This document shows positions 8,497 to 17,495 of a stretch of 64,000 nucleotides of DNA, one piece after another (position 1 is the first letter of the stretch; the number at the start of each line of letters is the position of its first letter). The notes beneath the pieces were generated by a model. The model was not told where the DNA came from and searched no databases. It was given only the letters and a program-made list of their open reading frames with translations. The translations under genes were made by a program, and so were the position numbers. Origin of the DNA: Streptomyces bacillaris (GTDB taxonomy: Bacteria; Actinomycetota; Actinomycetes; Streptomycetales; Streptomycetaceae); the NCBI RefSeq assembly GCF_003268675.1, contig NZ_CP029378.1, positions 124,001 through 188,000 of the forward strand, written 5' to 3'.

Positions 8497-9387
8497 GTGG
8501 CCGGTGCGGACGCCGACGACGCGCTGCTGGTGCTGACCGCGGTGCTACTCACTCCTGCCCGGTTCCCGGGTGTGCTGGGCGACGACTACGTGGCCGCGTG
8601 CGGGGCGCTCGCCATCGAACCGTACGAGCGGGGGTACGGACTCGTCCTCGGGCAGGACGGCGACGGGGCCCGCTGGACCGTGGTCGTCGACGACGTCTCC
8701 CTGGTGGCCGTGGCCATCGCCGCGTGGGACTGCGGCATGGCGTACGACCTCTCCCCCGACGAGCGCTCCGTGGTGTGCGCGCTGCCCGGCTGGCCGCTCG
8801 CCCTGGCCGTCGCCGCGCCCGGGGTGCTCGCCCCGCACGACCCGGAGACCGACGGCGAGGGTCCCGCCCCGCTCGCTCCCCCGGACGCGGACTCCTGGGG
8901 CCCCGCGCAACGGCGGCTCGGGGCGGACGAGATCGCGGAGCGGTGGACGCTGTGGCGGGAGCAGATCGACGATACGGAGTCCGGCCCGCCGGTCGACGAG
9001 CACGCCGCCGAAAGGCCCCGGCGCGGGGAAGCGGAGACGGAAGCGGCGGAGAGGCGAGCGGCTGACAGCGGCGCGGCGGGCGGGGAGGCGGAGGCCGGTG
9101 CGGCTGCGACCGGGCCGCGGCATCCCGGCGTACAACGGGCCCTGGCGGAGGCCCTCGCCTACACGGAGACTCCCCCGCCGGCCGGCCGGATCCGCTCCGT
9201 CTTCGCCTCCGCCGACACCCGTACCCTGCGGGTCGACGGCCCGGGGTGGTCGATGGTCGCCCGGACCGACGACATGGCGCTGATCCTGCTGGACGAGGAG
9301 CCGGGCGAGGTCTTCCCCGTCGGCCGCGGGCCCGCGCTTCCCGGCCTGCTCAAGGCCCTGGACGCACTCGCCCCGCATCCGGCCTGA
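8497..9387 (+). CDS. Actinobacterial hypothetical protein
   Basis: A 296-residue protein I cannot assign. Residues 1-125 and 205-296 look globular (for example WTVVVDDVSLVAVAIAAWDCGMAYDLSPDE and WSMVARTDDMALILLDEEPGEVFPVGRG), joined by an acidic Ala/Glu/Gly/Arg linker of about 80 residues. The two ends may be a duplicated small alpha/beta module, since both show an R-W-x-x-V-x-DD-like strand. No membrane or signal segment. The GTG 8497 start follows a GAGGAGGA site, the best start evidence here. It is followed by about 120 bases without a gene. Confidence 0.75.
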   Translation: MAGADADDALLVLTAVLLTPARFPGVLGDDYVAACGALAIEPYERGYGLVLGQDGDGARWTVVVDDVSLVAVAIAAWDCGMAYDLSPDERSVVCALPGWPLALAVAAPGVLAPHDPETDGEGPAPLAPPDADSWGPAQRRLGADEIAERWTLWREQIDDTESGPPVDEHAAERPRRGEAETEAAERRAADSGAAGGEAEAGAAATGPRHPGVQRALAEALAYTETPPPAGRIRSVFASADTRTLRVDGPGWSMVARTDDMALILLDEEPGEVFPVGRGPALPGLLKALDALAPHPA

Positions 9388-9509
9388 CCCTGACTCCGAC
9401 CGGGTGCCGGCCTCCCGCCGCGCACGAGGATGCCCTGACCGTATGCGGCCCGGCCCCTCGACCTCCGGGACGGGGGTGAGCAAGCCGGATGAGCGGACGG
9501 AGCCCGGGC

Positions 9510-9692
9510 TCAGCGGCCGATCTGCTTGTTGTTGATCCTGCGGAGTCTGCGTCGCTGGGACGGGTCCAGCAGCAGATAGCCGGCGACCGGGACGCCGATC
9601 ACCACCAGCAGCGCCCACCAGAATCCGATCAGGGGCCACAGGACGGCCGCAGCCACCACCCCCGCGACAGCGACCTTCGCACCGTTCGACAT
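9510..9692 (-). CDS. Small membrane protein, about 60 residues
   Basis: Sixty residues: MSNGAKVAV, one or two hydrophobic helices (VAGVVAAAVLWPLIGFWWALLVVIGVPVAGYLLL), then a strongly basic tail (DPSQRRRLRRINNKQIGR). By the positive-inside rule the tail is cytoplasmic. A GGAGGC site precedes ATG 9692. It lies just downstream of the desaturase gene's 3' end on the same strand but reads away from it. Function unknown. Confidence 0.65.
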   Translation of the reverse strand: MSNGAKVAVAGVVAAAVLWPLIGFWWALLVVIGVPVAGYLLLDPSQRRRLRRINNKQIGR

Positions 9693-9733
9693 GGTCCACG
9701 CCTCCTTCGCGGCACGACGCCGCTCCTGTTCAG

Positions 9734-10903
9734 TCAACGCACCCGCGCGTTCTTACGTTCCCCCTGTTTCCCCCCATTCGCCCCGCCGGTGCCCCTCAGC
9801 CGCCCCGCCGGCACCCCTCGGCGGAGCGGAGCGCCCACCTCGTGCATATGGGCCAGCGCCTGGCGGTAGGACTCGACGAGTCCGGTCTCCGTGTACGGCA
9901 TGCCGAGGGATCGGCAGTGCGCCCTGACCAGGGGCTGGGCCAGCCGCAGGTGGGGCCGGGGCATGCTCGGGAACAGGTGGTGCTCGATCTGGTAGTTCAG
10001 GCCGCCGAGGAACCAGTCGGTGAGGAGCGAGCCGCGCACATTGCGTGAGGTGAGCACCTGGCGCCGCAGATGGCTCCAGCGGTCCCCGTCCGGGTCGGGC
10101 ATCTCCATGCCCTTGTGGTTCGGGGCGAAGGCCAGGCCCAGGTGGAGGCCGAACAGGGCGTGGAGCAGCAGGGCGAAGACGGCGGCCTTGCCCGGGGACA
10201 GGGTGGTCAGCAGCAGGGTCGCGTACAGCGCGATGTGCCCGGTCATCAGCAGGGCCGACACCGCGCGCTCCCCGGTCGGCTGGCGGCGCAGGAACTGGAA
10301 GCCGTAGACCTTCAGGGCCACGCCTTCGAGCAGCAGCATCGGGAAGAACAGTCTCGCCTGGTTGCGGGCCAGCCGACGGGCGAATCCTTCGCGCCCCATG
10401 GCCTGCTTCTGGGTCCAGACCAGGGCGCCGACGCCGACATCGGGGTCCTTGTCGACGTGGTTGGGGTTGGCATGGTGGCGTATGTGCTTGTCGTTCCACC
10501 AGGCCTCGTTCATACCGAGGAGCAGATTCCCGTGGATCAGACCGATCAGCCTGCTCGCCCGGCGGTCACCGGATATCTGGGAGTGGCCCGCGTCATGGGC
10601 GAGGAAGGCCGTGCGGGTCCACAGAAGGGCCAGCGGAAGGGTGAGGAAGAGGCTCCACCAGGTGTCGCCCAGCGATACGAGCACAGCGATCACCAGCCCC
10701 AGGGCCACCGAGTTGGCCACGATGTCGAGCACATAGCGGCCGGTGCGCCGGTCGAACAGGCCCTGCCCCTTCACCGCGCGCAGCAGAGGGGCGAAGTCGC
10801 TGCCCGCACCCGGTGGCCCGGTGCGGTCCGAACTGCTGTAACCGGCGGGATCCGCCCTGCCGTCATCGGCGGAATCCGCAACGGTGGCTGTCGCTTGGGG
10901 CAT
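9734..10903 (-). CDS. Membrane fatty-acid (acyl-lipid/acyl-CoA) desaturase
   Basis: A 389-residue membrane desaturase with the three diiron histidine boxes: HDAGH, HIRHHANPNH and QIEHH. The HxxHH/QxxHH arrangement with Q in the last box is typical of front-end or acyl-lipid desaturases of the DesA3/delta-6 type. Hydrophobic pairs flank the boxes, at about residues 65-100 and 225-260. It inserts a double bond into membrane acyl chains using ferredoxin or a flavoreductase, neither of which is encoded next to it. ATG 10903 with a GGAGGC site is preferred to an upstream ATG (11002). IS3 copy 1 has inserted only about 100 bases upstream of this start and may disturb its promoter. Confidence 0.9.
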   Translation of the reverse strand: MPQATATVADSADDGRADPAGYSSSDRTGPPGAGSDFAPLLRAVKGQGLFDRRTGRYVLDIVANSVALGLVIAVLVSLGDTWWSLFLTLPLALLWTRTAFLAHDAGHSQISGDRRASRLIGLIHGNLLLGMNEAWWNDKHIRHHANPNHVDKDPDVGVGALVWTQKQAMGREGFARRLARNQARLFFPMLLLEGVALKVYGFQFLRRQPTGERAVSALLMTGHIALYATLLLTTLSPGKAAVFALLLHALFGLHLGLAFAPNHKGMEMPDPDGDRWSHLRRQVLTSRNVRGSLLTDWFLGGLNYQIEHHLFPSMPRPHLRLAQPLVRAHCRSLGMPYTETGLVESYRQALAHMHEVGAPLRRGVPAGRLRGTGGANGGKQGERKNARVR

Positions 10904-11041
10904 GGTGCCTCCGGTCTCCAGAACCTGCACTGACCTCATAGAACGTACGGATCGGAGGCCGTCTGCGACCATGGCGCCACCACCCCGATCGCCCTGGGGC
11001 ATGAGCTGCCCCGAGTTTCGTAGAGTCCGATCTTGATTGGT

Positions 11042-11926
11042 TCAGGCGGACTGCGGGGTTTGCTCCTGGCTGCGCCAGAAGGCTTCCTCGTGCTCGGCCG
11101 GCGGCACGTAGTCGAGCGCGGAGTGCAGACGTTCCTCGTTGTACCAGGTGACCCACTGGAAGATCGCCCGCTCGACCTGCTCGACGTCCTTCCAAGGACC
11201 CTGCATCTCGATCAGCTCGGCCTTGAAGGTCCCGTTCAGCGCCTCGGCCATCGCGTTGTCATACGAGTCCGCGACCGACCCGACGGAGGCGGAGGCGCCG
11301 ATGTCCGCGAGCCGGTCGGTATACCGAATTGACACGTATTGCGACCCGCGATCGCTGTGGTGGATCAGTCCGGAGTCCTTCTTGATCCGACGCCGCCAGA
11401 GCGCCATCTCCAGGGCGTCCAGAGGGAGTTCGGTCCGCATGTGGTTCGCGACCTGCCAGCCGACGATCATCCGCGAGTACACGTCCAGGACGAATGCCAC
11501 ATACATCCATCCCGACCAGGTGCGGACATAGGTCATGTCCGCGACCCACAGCTGATCGGGCCGCGAGGCGGTGAAGTCGCGGTCGACCAGGTCCGGCGGA
11601 CGCGGCGCCGACGGCTCCGGGACCGTGGTGCGGCGGCGCCGGCCACGGATGACGCCCTCCAGGCCCAGCTCGGCCATCAGCCGCTCGACCGTGCAGCGGG
11701 CCACCTCGACGCCCCGGCGGCCCAGGGCCCGCGTGATCCGGCGGGCGCCATAGGTGCCGCCCGAGTCCGCGTGGACCTCCTCGATCAGAGGCATGAGCTG
11801 CTCGTCGCGGAGCCGACGGGCCGACTTCGGCCGCTTCTTGCGGGCGAAGTACGTCGACGGAGACAGGTCCAGCACCCGGCAGACGGGATCGACCCCGAGG
11901 CCGTGTCCACGCAGGTGGTCGATCAC
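11042..11926 (-). CDS. IS3 transposase OrfB, DDE catalytic domain (copy 1)
   Basis: 294 residues with the HTH_21 region followed by an rve-type integrase core. The catalytic aspartates lie in LWVADMTYV and HHSDRGSQY and the glutamate in AEALNGTFK, giving an intact DDE triad. The natural product is probably the OrfAB fusion made by -1 frameshifting in orfA, since this frame is open upstream of its GTG start and joins orfA at the slippery site 11964-11970. No interrupting mutation is seen, so the element is probably active. Confidence 0.93.
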   Translation of the reverse strand: MIDHLRGHGLGVDPVCRVLDLSPSTYFARKKRPKSARRLRDEQLMPLIEEVHADSGGTYGARRITRALGRRGVEVARCTVERLMAELGLEGVIRGRRRRTTVPEPSAPRPPDLVDRDFTASRPDQLWVADMTYVRTWSGWMYVAFVLDVYSRMIVGWQVANHMRTELPLDALEMALWRRRIKKDSGLIHHSDRGSQYVSIRYTDRLADIGASASVGSVADSYDNAMAEALNGTFKAELIEMQGPWKDVEQVERAIFQWVTWYNEERLHSALDYVPPAEHEEAFWRSQEQTPQSA

Positions 11927-12234
11927 CTGCTCGGCCTCGTCCGGGGACGGTCGATCTCCTGGGCAAAAAACACCGAGGCGGCTTTCAGGATCTCGTTCGC
12001 CCGCCGCAGCTCCGCTACTTCTTTACGGAGTTGCTTGAGCTCGTCGAGCTCTGCGGTGGTGAGCCGGTCGTCCCGCTCGCCGCGGTCGGCCTCGGCCTGG
12101 CGGACCCAGCCGCGCAAGGCCTCCTTGTGGATGCCCAGGTCCTTCGCGACGTGCGCGATCGGGCGGCCGGTGGTGCGGACCTCGCGAATCGCGCGCTCGC
12201 GCAGTTCGTCCGGATATTTACGGGGTGCTGCCAT
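11923..12234 (-). CDS. IS3 transposase OrfA, helix-turn-helix (copy 1)
   Basis: A 103-residue protein starting MAAPRKYPDELRERAIREV, with the HTH (IAHVAKDLGIHKEALRGWVRQAE) and a leucine-zipper-like coiled coil (LDELKQLRKEVAELRRANEILKAA) used for dimerisation and end binding. Before its stop it contains TTTTTTG on the coding strand (11970 down to 11964), where a -1 slip enters the orfB frame as ...VFF-CPGDRPSPDEAEQVIDH. It overlaps orfB by 4 bases. Confidence 0.92.
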   Translation of the reverse strand: MAAPRKYPDELRERAIREVRTTGRPIAHVAKDLGIHKEALRGWVRQAEADRGERDDRLTTAELDELKQLRKEVAELRRANEILKAASVFFAQEIDRPRTRPSR

Positions 12235-12309
12235 GGTGCTGGTGGATCTCCTTCGCCAGGACCGTAACCCTGGCATCAGGGACTCCACAAATCTCAGTAC
12301 AGCTCAGCA

Positions 12310-12466
12310 GACCCCCGCACTCCGGGGTGGTGCCAGCCACACCATGACCACCGGTCAGCCTTAGTAAGTGACGCGGATCACAGCAGAGGGTCATGCGTTA
12401 CAGCTTCGAGCGGAGTACCCTCGGCGGCTCGGCTCACTAGTCAAATTTGAGGAATCTGACATTCCT
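12310..12466 (+). other. Short less GC-rich leader region before the SNF2 gene
   Basis: This stretch between IS3 copy 1 and the helicase is visibly less GC-rich than its surroundings. It contains a small GC hairpin (ACCCCCGCACTCCGGGGT, about 12310-12330) and an in-frame extension of the helicase frame to GTG 12368 that does not look like the family. No separate gene is supported. Confidence 0.3.
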
Positions 12467-15379
12467 GTGCACCTGCACCCCGCGGAAACGCCTTCCGAGA
12501 GTTCCGAACTGTCCCGCTGCTCCGTGGTCTTCGTCCCCGCGGATCCGCCCCGTACCGGTCTGATCGCCTTCTGGAACCCGGACGGCGGCACCCCTCCCGG
12601 CCCGCCCGGGGCCGCTACGGAACTCACCGTGACCGGGGCCGACCTCCGGCGCCGTACCGTGCCCGCCCTCCACCTTCCCGTACGGGAGGCCCTGCCGGTG
12701 CTGACCCGGGCGCGGGCCGACGACCAGGCCTCTCCCTCGGCCGCCTTCTGGGGCGCCGCCGCACTGCTCGGCCTGCAGTTCGTGGCCCGCGGCCTCCTGC
12801 TGCCCGGGGTGAGCCCCACCGGCCGGGACGCCTGGCGGGTGGGGCCGCTGGGCGCCGGGGACCTGGGGCGGATCCGGGAACTCGCCGCCTCGATGCCGCC
12901 CACCGCCCACGCGACCCCGCTGGAGACCGGTGCGACGGAGGGCGGGCCGCTGCTCCTGCCCGAACCCGAGCGGCTGCTGCGGGCGTTCCTGGACGCGGTG
13001 GCGGACGGGCTCCCCCGGACGCCCGCCGCCGCGTTCGCCACGGCCGGTCCCGCGTTCGCCGCTCCGGAACCGCACCACGTGCCCGAGGCGCGGGCCTGGG
13101 CGGCCGATGTGGCGGCCGGTCATGACGCGGGGGTGCGGCTCTCGTTGCGTATCGAGGTCACCGGAACCGCGGACGCCGATGCCCACGCCGGGAACGCTTC
13201 TTCTGACGGCGCCGCGCCTTCTTTCCGTGCCGTGTTGCAGATCCACAGCGTCAGCGACCCGTCCCTGGTCGCGGATGCGGCCGAGGTCTGGGCGGGCTCC
13301 ACCCGGAGCGCTTCGGCGTTCGGGCCACGGGCCCGGATGGACGCCCTCCTCGCCCTGCGCCGCGCCGCCCGCGCCTGGCCGCCGCTGGCCCCGCTGCTCT
13401 CCGCCGCCGTGCCGGACTCGGTGGAGCCGGCCGACGAGGAGATCGCCGAGCTGCTGGGGCCCGCATCGCGCGCCCTGGCCGCCACAGGGGTCCAGGTGCA
13501 CTGGCCCAAGGAACTGGCACGGAAGCTCACCGCCCGCGCGGTGATCGGCCCGGCCGACCAGGACGGGGAGGACGAGGGCGGCGACGGGCGGCGGGGGCGG
13601 GCCCTCGCGGACACCCCCTCGTTCCTCTCCGCCGACGCCCTCCTCGCGTTCGACTGGCGGTTCGCCCTCGGTGACCAGCAGCTGAGCCGCGAGGAGCTGG
13701 ACCGGCTCGCGGAGTCCAGCAGGCCGATCGTGCGGCTGCGCGACCAGTGGGTCCTCATCGACCCCGAGGAGGCGCGCCGGGCCCGGGAGACCAAGGACCG
13801 CAAGGTCACCCCCATCGACGCCCTGGGCGCGGCACTGACCGGCTCCACCGAGGTGGACGGGCGCCGCGTGGAGGTGGCCGCGACGGGCTGGCTGGAGCGG
13901 CTCCGCGAGCGGCTGGCCGACCCGGAGTCCACCGGAGCACAGCCGATCGGGCAGCCCGGGGCGCTGACCGCGACGCTGCGCGACTACCAGCTGCGCGGTC
14001 TGAACTGGCTGAACACCATGACCTCGCTCGGTCTCGGCGCCTGCCTCGCCGACGACATGGGTCTGGGCAAGACGATCACGCTCATCGCCCTGCATCTGCA
14101 CCGGCAGGGCGAGCGGGACGCGGCCGGCCCGACGCTGGTGGTCTGCCCGACGTCGCTGATGGGCAACTGGCAGCGGGAGATCGAGAAGTTCGCCCCGGGC
14201 ACTCCCGTACGACGCTTCCACGGCGCCTCACGCTCCCTGGAGGGGCTGGTGGACGGCGAGTTCGTGCTGACGACGTACGGCACGATGCGGCTCGACGCGG
14301 CCAGGCTGGCCGCCGTCCCCTGGGGGCTGGTCGTCACCGACGAGGCCCAGCACGTCAAGAACCCGCACTCGGCGACGGCCAAGCAGCTGCGCACCATCGG
14401 CGGCCGGGCCCGGGTCGCGCTCACCGGCACCCCGGTGGAGAACAACCTGTCCGAGCTGTGGGCGATCCTGGACTGGACGACGCCCGGGCTGCTGGGCCGG
14501 CTCGGCACCTTCCGCAACCGGTACGCGTCCGCCGTGGAGGGCGGCGACGACCCGGCGGCGGCCGGGCGGCTCGCGGCCCTGGTGCGCCCGTTCCTGCTGC
14601 GCCGCCGCAAGAGCGATCCGGGAATCGCCCCGGAGCTGCCGCCGAAGACGGAGACCGACCGGGCGGTGTCGCTGACGGCCGAACAGGCCGGGCTGTACGA
14701 GGCGGTGGTCCGCGAGACCCTGGCCGAGATCGCCGGGGCGGACGGGTTCGAGCGGCGGGGGCTGGTGATGAAGCTACTGACGGCGCTTAAGCAGATCTGC
14801 AACCACCCGGCGCAGTACCTCAAGGAGGAGGGGCCCCGGATCGCGGACCGGTCGGGGAAGGTCGAGCTGCTGGACGAACTCCTGGACACGATCCTCGCCG
14901 AGGAGGGATCCGTCCTGGTGTTCACGCAGTACGTCCAGATGGCGCGGCTGCTGGAGGAGCATCTCGCCGCGCGTGGCGTGCCCACGCAGTTCCTGCACGG
15001 CGGTACGCCGGTGGCGCGACGCGAGGAGATGGTGGCCCGTTTCCAGGCGGGCGAGGCCCCGGTGTTCCTGCTCTCGCTGAAGGCGGCAGGCACTGGGCTC
15101 AACCTCACCCGGGCCGGTCATGTCGTGCACTTCGACCGCTGGTGGAACCCCGCGGTGGAGGCGCAGGCGACGGACCGTGCGTACCGGATCGGGCAGACCC
15201 AGCCCGTCCAGGTGCACCGGCTCATCGCCGAGGGCACGATCGAGGACCGGATCGCGGAGATGCTCACCCGCAAGCAGGGGCTCGCGGACGCGGTGCTCGG
15301 CTCCGGGGAGGCGGCACTGAGCGAACTGACCGATGCGGAACTGGCCGATCTGGTCGAGCTGCGAGGGGGCGCACGATGA
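12467..15379 (+). CDS. SNF2-family DEAD/DEAH-like helicase
   Basis: A 970-residue SWI2/SNF2 ATPase. The N-terminal half is the bacterial SNF2-associated domain. The helicase core has Walker A in ADDMGLGKT (Lys near residue 535), DEAQ near 625 instead of DEAH, the TGTPVENNLSELW motif, and the C-terminal lobe GTGLNL...HFDRWWNPAVEAQATDRAYRIGQ. Such proteins remodel protein-nucleic acid complexes using ATP. GTG 12467 with TGAGGAA upstream is preferred; the frame stays open to GTG 12368. ATGA overlap with the next gene shows coupling to a SWIM-domain protein, a pairing common in actinobacteria. DNA repair or transcription recycling is plausible but not shown. Confidence 0.88.
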   Translation: MHLHPAETPSESSELSRCSVVFVPADPPRTGLIAFWNPDGGTPPGPPGAATELTVTGADLRRRTVPALHLPVREALPVLTRARADDQASPSAAFWGAAALLGLQFVARGLLLPGVSPTGRDAWRVGPLGAGDLGRIRELAASMPPTAHATPLETGATEGGPLLLPEPERLLRAFLDAVADGLPRTPAAAFATAGPAFAAPEPHHVPEARAWAADVAAGHDAGVRLSLRIEVTGTADADAHAGNASSDGAAPSFRAVLQIHSVSDPSLVADAAEVWAGSTRSASAFGPRARMDALLALRRAARAWPPLAPLLSAAVPDSVEPADEEIAELLGPASRALAATGVQVHWPKELARKLTARAVIGPADQDGEDEGGDGRRGRALADTPSFLSADALLAFDWRFALGDQQLSREELDRLAESSRPIVRLRDQWVLIDPEEARRARETKDRKVTPIDALGAALTGSTEVDGRRVEVAATGWLERLRERLADPESTGAQPIGQPGALTATLRDYQLRGLNWLNTMTSLGLGACLADDMGLGKTITLIALHLHRQGERDAAGPTLVVCPTSLMGNWQREIEKFAPGTPVRRFHGASRSLEGLVDGEFVLTTYGTMRLDAARLAAVPWGLVVTDEAQHVKNPHSATAKQLRTIGGRARVALTGTPVENNLSELWAILDWTTPGLLGRLGTFRNRYASAVEGGDDPAAAGRLAALVRPFLLRRRKSDPGIAPELPPKTETDRAVSLTAEQAGLYEAVVRETLAEIAGADGFERRGLVMKLLTALKQICNHPAQYLKEEGPRIADRSGKVELLDELLDTILAEEGSVLVFTQYVQMARLLEEHLAARGVPTQFLHGGTPVARREEMVARFQAGEAPVFLLSLKAAGTGLNLTRAGHVVHFDRWWNPAVEAQATDRAYRIGQTQPVQVHRLIAEGTIEDRIAEMLTRKQGLADAVLGSGEAALSELTDAELADLVELRGGAR

Positions 15380-16710
15380 GCGACGCGTACGAACCGGACA
15401 CGGTGGACGTCGAGGGCGGGGCCGAGCTGACCGAGGTCACGTTCGCGCCCCTGCCTCCCGCGCGCGGCCGGGGGTTCGCCACCTCCTGGTGGGGCCGGGC
15501 GTGGCTGCAGGCGCTGGAGGACACGGCCCTGGACGGTGAGCAGCTCAAGAAGGGGCGCCGGCTGGCCCGGGAGGGCGCGGTCGGGGCGGTCTCCGTACGG
15601 CCCGGCCGGATCACCGCTGTCGTACGGGACCGGGACGGCACGGCCCACCGGAGCGACGTACTGCTCCAGGAGCTGGGCGCGGAGGCGTGGGACCGGTTCC
15701 TGGACATGGCGGTGGACCGGGCCGGGCACATCGCGGCGCTGCTGGACCGGGAGATGCCGCCGCATCTGGTGGAGGACGCGGCGGGTGCCGGGGTGGAGCT
15801 GCTGCCCGGGATCGGCGATCTGGAACCGGAGTGCACCTGCGGGACCTGGGACCACTGCCCGCACTCGGGCGCCCTCTGCTACCAGGTGGCGCGGCTGCTG
15901 GACGAGGACCCGTTCGTCCTGCTGCTGATGCGGGGGCGCGCGGAGCGTCGGCTGCTGGACGAGCTCCAGGTCCGCAGCGCCGCGCGTGCGGTGCGCGGTG
16001 CGGAGGGCGGCGAAGCGCCGGAGAGCGTGGAGCAGGAGGGGTACGGGGTGCCGGCCGAGGAGGCGTTCGGCGCGGGCTCCATCCTGCCGCCGCTCCCCCT
16101 GCCCCCGCCGGTGCCCGAGGAGCCGGGGCTGCCGCCGTCGCTGGACACGGAGGCGGGCCCACCGCCCGGTCTCGACCCGGCGGCGCTGGAGGTGCTGGCC
16201 GCCGACAGCGCCATACGGGCCCGGCGGATGCTGCTGGAGGCGCTGGCTCCGGGGCACGGACGGCAGCCGGTTCCGGCGGAGCTGACGCCGGGGCAGGACG
16301 CGGTGCGGCTGGTCGCCGACGCCCGGCCGGAGCCGTGGATCGCGGGGCGGCTGGCCGAGGGGGCGGGCCGGTCGCGGGCCGAGCTGGAGGCGGCGGTGCG
16401 CGCGTGGCGATACGGAGGGGTGGCCGCGCTGGCGGTGCTGGACGAGGAGTGGTCCCCGGACGCGGACTCCCTCGCCCGGGCCCGTGCGCGGCTCGCGGCG
16501 GCCTGGGAGGAGGGTGAGCGGCCCCGGTTGCGGGCGGCGGGGGCTCGTTGGACCGTGGCGGGCGCCGATGTCCAGCTCCGGTACGACCGCGACGGCCGGT
16601 GGTGGCCGTACCGCAAGGAGCGTGGCCGCTGGGTACCCGCGGGACCGGCGGACGACGATCCGGCGAGTGCGCTGGCGGGGGTGCTCGCCGGGGCTTCGGC
16701 GGAGACCTGA
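15376..16710 (+). CDS. SWIM zinc-finger protein
   Basis: A 444-residue protein whose SWIM zinc finger is C153-x-C155-x5-C161-x-H163 (ECTCGTWDHCPH), followed by the usual SGALCYQVARLLDEDPF helix. The N-terminal half (EVTFAPLPPARGRGFATSWWGRAWLQALED) is the conserved region of SNF2-partner proteins. The middle carries a Pro-rich linker (about 235-270), and the C-terminal region ends with a small WxVAGADVQLRYDRDGRWWPYRK domain. SWIM fingers bind DNA or protein partners. It overlaps the SNF2 stop by ATGA, so it is very likely the helicase's partner subunit. Confidence 0.88.
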   Translation: MSDAYEPDTVDVEGGAELTEVTFAPLPPARGRGFATSWWGRAWLQALEDTALDGEQLKKGRRLAREGAVGAVSVRPGRITAVVRDRDGTAHRSDVLLQELGAEAWDRFLDMAVDRAGHIAALLDREMPPHLVEDAAGAGVELLPGIGDLEPECTCGTWDHCPHSGALCYQVARLLDEDPFVLLLMRGRAERRLLDELQVRSAARAVRGAEGGEAPESVEQEGYGVPAEEAFGAGSILPPLPLPPPVPEEPGLPPSLDTEAGPPPGLDPAALEVLAADSAIRARRMLLEALAPGHGRQPVPAELTPGQDAVRLVADARPEPWIAGRLAEGAGRSRAELEAAVRAWRYGGVAALAVLDEEWSPDADSLARARARLAAAWEEGERPRLRAAGARWTVAGADVQLRYDRDGRWWPYRKERGRWVPAGPADDDPASALAGVLAGASAET

Positions 16711-16856
16711 GGCTGACGGGGGCACAGGTGTAAGGGGAGACGGCCGTACGGAACCGGAGCCTTCTTTCCTACGTCATCAGCGACAGGCGGCTTCGGCGGC
16801 CCCTTCTTATGCTCATGTGTCCGCCACAAGTGAACCCGGCCCCCTATAGGAGTGCG

Positions 16857-17438
16857 ATGCACCGCAGAAGGCTCCTCCAGGGGGCCGTCGTCACCGCGGC
16901 GGCGGCGCTGGTCCCGGCGTCGGCGCGGGCCGTGACACCCGTGGCCGGCGCCCCGGACTACCCGGCGGCACTCTGGGCGCCCGCCCACGCGGCGAACCAC
17001 ACCGTCACCGCGCACCCCTCCGAGCGCCGGATCGACCGCGTCGTCATCCATGTCGCCCAGCAGTTGTTCACCCCGACGATCGGTATCTTCCGCGATCCCG
17101 CCAAGCAGGTCTCGGCCCACTACGTGGTGCGGTCCGGTGACGGCCATGTCGCCCAGTGCGTAAGGGAGAAGGACATCGCCTGGCACGCGGGCAACTGGGA
17201 CGTCAACACCCGCAGCATCGGCATCGAGCACGAGGGGTGGGTGGACCGTCCGGAGTTCTTCACCGACGTCATGTACCGGCGCTCGGCCCTCCTCACCGCG
17301 GACATCTGCGCGCGGCACGGCATACCCAGGGACCGGGCGCACATCATCGGCCACCACGAGGTGCCGGGCAGCGACCACACCGACCCGGGCGTCCTCTGGG
17401 ACTGGGACCGCTACCTCCGTCTCGTCAACCTCCCCTGA
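16857..17438 (+). CDS. Secreted N-acetylmuramoyl-L-alanine amidase (Amidase_2)
   Basis: A 193-residue protein with a twin-arginine-like signal (HRRRLLQGAVVTAAAALVPASARA) and an amidase-2 domain. Zinc ligands are visible as VVIHVAQ (first His), IIGHHEVPGSDHTDPG (last His and the general acid region), and IGIEHEG. It cleaves the lactyl-amide bond between MurNAc and the peptide stem in cell wall. ATG 16857 has AGGAG 5 bases upstream and starts directly at the signal peptide. Target (own wall, spore or competitors) unknown. Confidence 0.9.
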   Translation: MHRRRLLQGAVVTAAAALVPASARAVTPVAGAPDYPAALWAPAHAANHTVTAHPSERRIDRVVIHVAQQLFTPTIGIFRDPAKQVSAHYVVRSGDGHVAQCVREKDIAWHAGNWDVNTRSIGIEHEGWVDRPEFFTDVMYRRSALLTADICARHGIPRDRAHIIGHHEVPGSDHTDPGVLWDWDRYLRLVNLP

Positions 17439-17495
17439 CCCGCCCTGCGATCACCCCGCGCAGCCGGGTTGTCGCAGGGAGCGGCGGCGACGACG

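Larger units (their letters stand above)
11002..12306 (-). mobile_element. IS3-family insertion sequence, copy 1 (1305 bp, 3-bp target duplication)
   Basis: Imperfect terminal inverted repeats share TGAGCTG...GAG-TT-GT-GAGTCC (left end TGAGCTGCCCCGAGTTTCG; right end, reverse-complemented, TGAGCTGTACTGAGATTTG). The direct target duplication GCA is at 10999-11001 and 12307-12309. Inside are orfA and orfB in the IS3 arrangement. By direct comparison it appears identical to the copy at 23872-25176. It lies between the desaturase and SNF2 genes and interrupts no gene I can see. Confidence 0.95.

Noticed and set aside
12368..12466. Longer SNF2 start at GTG 12368
   Set aside because: The extra 33 residues lie in less GC-rich DNA next to the IS and lack a ribosome site, while GTG 12467 has TGAGGAA upstream.
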